From contig NZ_JOHO01000011.1 of NCBI RefSeq assembly GCF_000719705.1, forward strand, positions 1 through 64,000: a DNA stretch of 64,000 nt. Direction: 5' to 3'. The translations under genes and the position numbers were made by a program. Under the pieces are notes generated by a model. The model saw only the letters and a list, made by a program, of their open reading frames with translations. It searched no databases and was not told the DNA's origin. This DNA is from Streptomyces sp. NRRL S-350. GTDB taxonomy: Bacteria; Actinomycetota; Actinomycetes; Streptomycetales; Streptomycetaceae. Below, in pieces: positions 59,123-64,000 of the stretch; position 1 is the stretch's first letter; every line of letters starts with the position of its first letter.

Positions 59123-59986
59123 GTGGCACTGCGCCTGGGACCGCGGGAATTCGGTGACGACGAGCTGGTGATCATGGCGATCGTCAACCGGACTCCGGAC
59201 TCGTTCTTCGACCGGGGCGCGACCTTCGCCGACGAGGCCGCGTTCGCCGCCGCCGACCGGGCGGTGGCCGAGGGTGCGGCGATCCTGGACATCGGCGGGG
59301 TGAAGGCCGGGCCGGGCGACGAGGTCACGGTCGAGGAGGAACTGCGGCGCACCGTGCCCTTCGTGGCCGAGCTGCGCAAGCGCCACCCCGAGGCCGTGAT
59401 CAGCGTGGACACCTGGCGGCACGAAGTCGGCGAGGCGGTCTGCGAGGCGGGCGCGGACCTGCTGAACGACGCCTGGGGCGGGGTGGATCCGAGGCTCGCC
59501 GAGGTGGCCGCCCGGCACGGCGTCGGACTGGTCTGCACCCACGCGGGAGGCGTCGAGCCGCGCACCCGCCCGCACCGCACCGGCTACCAGGACGTGATGG
59601 CGGACATCCTGCGGGTGACCGTGGGCCTGGCCGAGCGCGCGGTGGAGCTGGGCGTGCGGCGGGACGCCGTGATCATCGACCCGGGGCACGACTTCGGCAA
59701 GAACACCCGGCACTCGCTGGAGGCCACCCGGCGGCTGCCGGAGATGACCGCGACCGGCTTCCCGGTGCTGGTCTCGCTCTCCAACAAGGACTTCGTCGGG
59801 GAGACCCTGGACAAGCCGGTGGACGAGCGGCTGCTCGGCACGCTGGCGACCACGGCGGTCTCGGCCTGGCTGGGCGCGCAGGTCTACCGGGTCCACCAGG
59901 TCGCGCAGACCCGTGAGGTGCTGGACATGGTCGCCTCGATCCGGGGCACCCGCCCCCCGGCGGTCGCCCGCCGGGGGCTGGCGTGA
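59123..59986 (+). CDS. folP2: Dihydropteroate-synthase-like protein FolP2
   Basis: This 287-residue TIM-barrel protein has IMAIVNRTPDSFFDRGATF and ISVDTWRHEVGEAVCEAGAD as in dihydropteroate synthase. The canonical GGESTRPG loop that contacts the aminobenzoate/sulfa site reads GGVKAGPG, and the end reads VYRVHQVAQTREVLDMVAS. These match FolP2 (Rv1207), whose M. leprae form lacks synthase activity, so this is probably not the folate enzyme. The GTG at 59123 has GGAGGAG upstream; an ATG at 59072 is less likely. Confidence 0.9.
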   Translation: MALRLGPREFGDDELVIMAIVNRTPDSFFDRGATFADEAAFAAADRAVAEGAAILDIGGVKAGPGDEVTVEEELRRTVPFVAELRKRHPEAVISVDTWRHEVGEAVCEAGADLLNDAWGGVDPRLAEVAARHGVGLVCTHAGGVEPRTRPHRTGYQDVMADILRVTVGLAERAVELGVRRDAVIIDPGHDFGKNTRHSLEATRRLPEMTATGFPVLVSLSNKDFVGETLDKPVDERLLGTLATTAVSAWLGAQVYRVHQVAQTREVLDMVASIRGTRPPAVARRGLA

Positions 59987-60029
59987 CGCCGGGGGCCGAC
60001 TCGGCGTCGGGCCGGCGCGGCGTCGGGCC

Positions 60030-60839
60030 CTAGATCTCGTTGCCGGGCCGGCGGGTGTCGGCGAGGATCTTCATGACCTCGTCGACCTCGTCGGTGATGT
60101 GGAACAGCTCCAGGTCGTGCGGGGCCGCCTTGCCCTGCGCGACGAGGGTGTTCTTCAGCCACTCGAAGAGGCCGCCCCAGTACGCGGTGCCGTAGAGGAT
60201 CACCGGGAAGCGGGTGACCTTCTTCGTCTGCACCAGGGTGAGCGCCTCGAACAGCTCGTCCAGGGTGCCGAGGCCGCCCGGCAGGACGACGAAGCCCTGC
60301 GCGTACTTCACGAACATCGTCTTGCGGACGAAGAAGTAACGGAAGTTCAGCCCGAGGTCGACGAACTCGTTGAGGCCCTGTTCGAAGGGCAGCTCGATGC
60401 CGAGCCCGACGCTGAGGCCGCCGGCCTCGGAGGCGCCGCGGTTGGCGGCCTCCATCGCGCCCGGGCCGCCGCCGGTGATCACCGCGTAGCCGGCCTCGGC
60501 GAGGGCCCGGCCGATGGCCACGCCGGCCTCGTACTCGGGTGAGTCGACCGGGGTCCTGGCGGAGCCGAAGACGCTGATCGCGGGCGGGAGTTCGGCGAGG
60601 GCGCCGAAGCCCTCGACGAACTCGGAGGTGATCCGCAGCACCCGCCACGGGTCGGTGTGCAGCCAGTCTGTGGGGCCGGTGGTGTCCAGCAGGCGCTGGT
60701 CCGTGGTGCTCGTGCCGACCTGGTCCCGGCGCACCAGCACCGGGCCCTTCTGCTTCTCGGGCCAGGCCTTCCGCTTCCGCGGCACGCCGACCTGCTCGGG
60801 GCCGTGTCCGTAGTGCTTTTCGTCTCCTGTGCCTGTCAT
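60030..60839 (-). CDS. LOG-family cytokinin riboside phosphoribohydrolase-like protein
   Basis: This 269-residue Rossmann-fold protein (TIGR00730) has ISVFGSARTP, VITGGGPGAMEAANRGA and the catalytic VVLPGGLGTLDELFEAL. LOG enzymes hydrolyse nucleoside monophosphates; M. tuberculosis Rv1205 makes cytokinins. The first 60 residues are a charged extension. TAGGGT 6 nt before the ATG and no ribosome site suggest a leaderless transcript. It is convergent with folP2. Confidence 0.92.
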   Translation of the reverse strand: MTGTGDEKHYGHGPEQVGVPRKRKAWPEKQKGPVLVRRDQVGTSTTDQRLLDTTGPTDWLHTDPWRVLRITSEFVEGFGALAELPPAISVFGSARTPVDSPEYEAGVAIGRALAEAGYAVITGGGPGAMEAANRGASEAGGLSVGLGIELPFEQGLNEFVDLGLNFRYFFVRKTMFVKYAQGFVVLPGGLGTLDELFEALTLVQTKKVTRFPVILYGTAYWGGLFEWLKNTLVAQGKAAPHDLELFHITDEVDEVMKILADTRRPGNEI

Positions 60840-60857
60840 GACGAAACCCTACGCCCG

Positions 60858-60888
60858 CCTTCCCCCGTTTTCAGGCAACGGGGGAAGG
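60858..60888 (-). terminator. dapE terminator overlapping LOG promoter
   Basis: A perfect 12-bp inverted repeat (CCTTCCCCCGTT with AACGGGGGAAGG, 7-nt loop) follows dapE on the - strand and covers the probable -35 (CTGAAA) of the LOG promoter. It can stop dapE read-through at the point where LOG transcription begins. Confidence 0.65.
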
Positions 60889-60963
60889 TCGGTTGGGCAA
60901 CCGGAAGGTGGCGTTCGACGGTTGATCGGATCAGCGTCCGGTCGACGGCGCCCGACCGTGGTT

Positions 60964-62040
60964 TCAGCCGGTCAGCCAGGTGCGCAGCCGCTCCTCGGTC
61001 TCGGCGATGGCACTCAACGAGCAGTGCTCCTCCCGCTTGTGCGCGAGGTTCGGGTCGCCGGGGCCGTAGTTGACCGCCGGGACGCCCAGCGCGCTGAACC
61101 GGGCCACGTCCGTCCAGCCGAACTTGGCCCGGGCCTGGCCGCCGGTGGCCGCCAGGAAGGCCTGCGCGGCGGGCTGGGCGAGGCCGGGCAGGGCGCCCGC
61201 GGCGAAGTCGGTGACGGTCAGCTCGAAGCCGTCGAAGACCTCGCGCACGTGCTTCTCCGCCTCGGCCTCGCTGCGGTCCGGCGCGTAGCGGAAGTTGACC
61301 GTGACGACGCACTCGTCCGGGATCACGTTGCCGGCCACGCCGCCGTCGATCCGGACCGCGTTCAGGCCCTCGCGGTACTCCAGGCCGTCGATCTCCACCC
61401 GGCGCGGCCGGTAGTCCGCGAGCCGGGTGAGCACCTCGGCGGCGTGGTGGATGGCGTTGTCACCGAGCCAGCTGCGGGCCGCGTGGGCGCGCACGCCGGT
61501 GAGCCGGACCTGCGCCCGCAGGGTGCCCTGGCAGCCGCCCTCGACCATGCCGCCGCTGGGCTCCATGAGCACCGCGAAGTCGGCGGCCAGCCACTCCGGG
61601 CGCTCCTTGGCGAGGTGGCCGAGGCCGTTGCGGTGGGCCTCCACCTCCTCGCAGTCGTAGAACACGAAGGTGAGGTCGCGGTTGGGCTCGGGCAGGGTGG
61701 CGGCGAGCCGCAGCTGGACGGCCACACCGGACTTCATGTCGGAGGTGCCGCAGCCGTAGAGCAGGTCTCCGTCGACGTACGAGGGCAGGTTGTCGGCGAT
61801 CGGTACGGTGTCCAGGTGGCCGGCCAGGAGGACCCGCTCGGCGCGGCCCAGGTGGGTGCGGGCGACCACGTTGTTGCCGTACCGGTCCACGGTGAGGTGC
61901 GGGTAGCCGCGCAGGGCGGCCTCCACGGCGTCGGCGAGCGCCTGCTCGTCGCCGCTCACCGAGGGGAAGTCGACGAGTCGGGCGGTCAGCGCGCCGCCGT
62001 CGAGAGTGAGGTCCAGGGGCGTCGGGTTCGGGCTGCTCAT
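60964..62040 (-). CDS. dapE: Succinyl-diaminopimelate desuccinylase DapE
   Basis: DapE makes LL-diaminopimelate for lysine and peptidoglycan. The 358-residue M20 enzyme has [14 protein letters not shown] (His), [11 protein letters not shown] (bridging Asp) and [13 protein letters not shown] (catalytic Glu), with an actinobacterial DapE layout. TAGGCT lies 6 nt before the ATG, again without a ribosome site, suggesting a leaderless transcript. It is divergent from the next gene. The matching gene in M. tuberculosis is Rv1202. Confidence 0.95.
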   Translation of the reverse strand: MSSPNPTPLDLTLDGGALTARLVDFPSVSGDEQALADAVEAALRGYPHLTVDRYGNNVVARTHLGRAERVLLAGHLDTVPIADNLPSYVDGDLLYGCGTSDMKSGVAVQLRLAATLPEPNRDLTFVFYDCEEVEAHRNGLGHLAKERPEWLAADFAVLMEPSGGMVEGGCQGTLRAQVRLTGVRAHAARSWLGDNAIHHAAEVLTRLADYRPRRVEIDGLEYREGLNAVRIDGGVAGNVIPDECVVTVNFRYAPDRSEAEAEKHVREVFDGFELTVTDFAAGALPGLAQPAAQAFLAATGGQARAKFGWTDVARFSALGVPAVNYGPGDPNLAHKREEHCSLSAIAETEERLRTWLTG

Positions 62041-62206
62041 GGCGTCAGCCTAGTCCGCGGGGCCGGTGCGCCGCGGGGGCCGACGGGCGGCCCCGACGGG
62101 ACCGTCCGGCGGGGGCGAACGGGTGGGTGGCGGCAACCGGCGGCGCCGCACACCCGTCCGAGTGGGTACGGTGTCGGATCTAGGTGCAGGTGCGAGAGGG
62201 GCGACG

Positions 62207-63292
62207 GTGGCCAGGAGAAGGAGCAGCGAGGAGCTGGGCGACGAGACGGCGCCCGCCCGCCGCCGCGGGCCGCTGCGCGCCCTGCTGCTGGTGATCGTCG
62301 GGCTGCTCGGCCTGGCGCTGGTCGCGGGCCTGGCCGTGGTGGGCATCTGGTGGTTCGGTTTCAAGCCCGGGGAGTCCGAGGGCTGTTCGGTGAAGACCGC
62401 GGCCGGCAACGGCACCCTGGAGCTCCCACAGGCCGCCAACGCCGCGACGATCGCCGCGGTGGCGCGCTCGCGGGGGCTGCCGGACCGGGCCACCGCGATC
62501 TCGCTGGCCACCGCCATGCAGGAGTCCAAGCTGCGCAACCTCGCGGGCGGCGACCGGGACTCGATCGGCCTGTTCCAGCAGCGGCCCTCGATGGGCTGGG
62601 GCACGCCGGACCAGATCGCGGACCCGGTGTACGCGACCAACAAGTTCCTGGACGGCCTGGTCAAGGTCCCCGGCTACACCCGGCTGCCGCTGACCGACGC
62701 CGCCCAGGCGGTGCAGAAGAGCGGCTACCCGCAGGCCTACGCCAAGCACGAGACGAAGGCGACGCTGCTCACCTCGGCGCTGGCCGGCCGGGAGCCCGCC
62801 TCGTTCTCCTGCATCGTGCACGACTACGCCAAGCCGGACCCGGCGGACTCCGCCTCACCGACCGCCGGCTCCCCGGCCGCGGGCGCCCCCGCCGGCGCCA
62901 CCGCGTCCCCGGCCGCGGCGCCGGACCGGGCCCAGGTGCTGGCCGACCGGGTGCGCCGGGAGTTCGGCCGCACCGTCACCCCGGCCACCGGCTACGCCTC
63001 GACCATCAAGGGCGCCGAGAACGCCGTCTCGCTGACCCCGGACCCGGCGACCGCCGCGCTGACCTCCTCGTCGGACTCCGGCACGGACGGCGGGGTGGGC
63101 GCCGAGCGGGCCAGCGGCTGGGAGGTGGCCCACTGGGCGGTCGCCCAGGCCCAGCAGTTGGGCATCGCGACGGTCGCCTACGACGGGAAGATCTGGCGCA
63201 AGACCAAGTCCGAGGACGGCTGGCAGCCGCAGACCTCGGGCACCTCGACCAAGCTCGTCCTGGTCACCTTGGCGCCGTCCGGCAAGGGTTGA
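62207..63292 (+). CDS. Membrane-anchored lytic-transglycosylase-like protein
   Basis: This 361-residue protein has an Arg-rich cytoplasmic start, one membrane helix (ALLLVIVGLLGLALVAGLAV, about 27-47) and an outer domain with lysozyme-like features. ISLATAMQESKLRNLAGGDR carries a Glu in the place of the catalytic residue, and SIGLFQQRPSMGWGTPDQI matches the GLFQ motif. A Pro/Ala/Ser linker (about 225-250) leads to a small C-terminal domain. It probably binds or cuts peptidoglycan. The GTG at 62207 has GAGAGGGG upstream. Similar streptomycete proteins are often labelled heavy-metal transporters without support in the sequence. Confidence 0.78.
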   Translation: MARRRSSEELGDETAPARRRGPLRALLLVIVGLLGLALVAGLAVVGIWWFGFKPGESEGCSVKTAAGNGTLELPQAANAATIAAVARSRGLPDRATAISLATAMQESKLRNLAGGDRDSIGLFQQRPSMGWGTPDQIADPVYATNKFLDGLVKVPGYTRLPLTDAAQAVQKSGYPQAYAKHETKATLLTSALAGREPASFSCIVHDYAKPDPADSASPTAGSPAAGAPAGATASPAAAPDRAQVLADRVRREFGRTVTPATGYASTIKGAENAVSLTPDPATAALTSSSDSGTDGGVGAERASGWEVAHWAVAQAQQLGIATVAYDGKIWRKTKSEDGWQPQTSGTSTKLVLVTLAPSGKG

Positions 63293-63595
63293 CGCACGGG
63301 TGTTCGGGTTGCCGCCGGACGGGTGATTCCGGTCAACCCCGGTGGACCGGCGGCCCGCTCCGGCGGGGCGGGACGGAGAACCGTCACTCCCCTTGGCGGG
63401 GCCCGGTCCGGCGGCCTCCGGCGGGCCCGGGGAAGGCCGTTCCCGCAGTCGTACGATCCGATCGTCGGTCAGGCACTTTCCTTGCACGGGCCGAAACCTT
63501 CTGGCTTCTCAAGCGGTAACAACGTCGTCCGCCCGGTCGTCCACGCCCGGTCCCATGGGCGGACGGGACGGACCCAGACCCCTTCGAGGAGCCCC
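63293..63595. other. 303-bp gap with hairpin and possible promoter
   Basis: GGGCCCG (63399-63405) and CGGGCCC (63422-63428) flank an inner CCGG-rich loop and may end the previous transcript. TTGCAC near 63482 could be a -35 for the next gene, but no good -10 is seen at the right distance. No coding frame is recognised. Confidence 0.4.
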
Positions 63596-64000
63596 ATGTC
63601 TCACCCCCTCACGCGCCGGATCGCCCAGGCCGCGCTCATCGTGGCCGCCGGAGCGACCCCGCTGGTCGCGGCCGGCTCCGCGTCCGCCCTGGGCGGGGAC
63701 GCCCTGCTGCCCAAGAGCGACCTCGCGGCGCCACTGGGCCAGCTGACCAACAACGACACCGGTTCCACCCTCCAGCACACCACCCACCAGCTCGGCCAGG
63801 CCGCCGGCACCACCGGCGCGGCCACCGTCGCCGCAGGCGTACCGGCCTCCGCCGACGCCGCCGGCAACATCGTCGCCCACCAGCTCCCCGAGGCGAACGA
63901 GAAGGCGAGCTCGCTGACCGCGCCGGTCGACCAGACCGCCGCCACCACCGGCCAGCTCTCGGCCGTCACCCCGAAGGTCGCCTCGGCCCTGGCCGGCAAG
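63596..64000 (+). CDS. Secreted protein, truncated by window end
   Basis: The first 135 residues of a longer protein are visible. A Sec signal peptide (HPLTRRIAQAALIVAAGATP, then LVAAGSASALGG with a likely cut after ASA) is followed by a Thr/Ala/Gln-rich mature part without membrane helices. No family is recognised. The ATG at 63596 has GAGGAG 5 nt upstream. It is probably released or wall-associated. Confidence 0.8.
   Translation, partial: MSHPLTRRIAQAALIVAAGATPLVAAGSASALGGDALLPKSDLAAPLGQLTNNDTGSTLQHTTHQLGQAAGTTGAATVAAGVPASADAAGNIVAHQLPEANEKASSLTAPVDQTAATTGQLSAVTPKVASALAGK

Noticed and set aside
59123..59986. Sulfonamide-target dihydropteroate synthase (folP1)
   Set aside because: The GGESTRPG loop is replaced and no other folate genes are nearby; it matches FolP2 instead.

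Overview
The window is very GC-rich (about 72-75% by eye), with strong G/C bias at third codon positions, many GTG starts and a WblC/WhiB7 gene. It fits chromosomal core DNA of a streptomycete (Streptomyces or Kitasatospora; the genus cannot be settled from this alone). About 55 protein genes are supported. I see no tRNA or rRNA gene, insertion sequence, prophage or CRISPR array. The window starts in intergenic DNA and ends inside a secreted-protein gene.

Layout: (1) 0.2-2.7 kb, a DHA2 drug-efflux pump divergent from its TetR regulator, with five copies of a 14-bp operator-like motif between them. (2) 2.9-10.8 kb, a conserved actinobacterial block: ABC1 kinase-like protein, wblC with a long attenuator-type leader, uvrD2, mycoredoxin, a GntR regulator and nudC. 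(3) 10.9-19.2 kb, a more variable stretch: M20 peptidase, PadR-controlled MacB-like ABC transporter, a nuclease/phosphatase-fold enzyme and a membrane-bound PP2C phosphatase. (4) 19.4-38.7 kb: adnB-adnA double-strand-break helicase-nuclease, an alkyltransferase-like protein, a kinase/flippase fusion, moeZ, an epimerase/membrane protein/glycosyltransferase group, an alpha/beta hydrolase, TetR, DUF3107 and a ferritin-like protein. (5) 39.3-46 kb: a DEAD-box RNA helicase and several small conserved genes. (6) 46-63 kb: corA, a soluble MgtE-like protein, DUF1003, mrp, tatB, anti-sigma and ECF sigma, an O-methyltransferase, DUF3117, enoyl-CoA hydratase, tag, a DivIVA-like protein, folP2, LOG and dapE. 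(7) 62-64 kb: a membrane-anchored lytic-transglycosylase-like protein and a truncated secreted protein.

From memory, blocks 2 and 4 match the gene content of Mycobacterium tuberculosis Rv3197-Rv3211, and block 6 matches Rv1202-Rv1239c. The window therefore joins two neighbourhoods that lie far apart in mycobacteria.

The common theme is stress response and maintenance: antibiotic-induced resistance (wblC), thiol redox (mycoredoxin and moeZ, both behind SigR-type promoters), DNA repair (uvrD2, adnAB, ATL, tag), envelope stress (ECF sigma with its anti-sigma, behind an autoregulatory-type promoter), magnesium handling, protein export and Fe-S assembly. The most interesting regulatory DNA is the wblC leader, the TetR operator array, the two SigR-type promoters, a DasR-like palindrome before a 52-residue gene, and a set of apparently leaderless genes. 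No clearly novel enzymatic system was found; the best candidates for undescribed biology are listed as findings.
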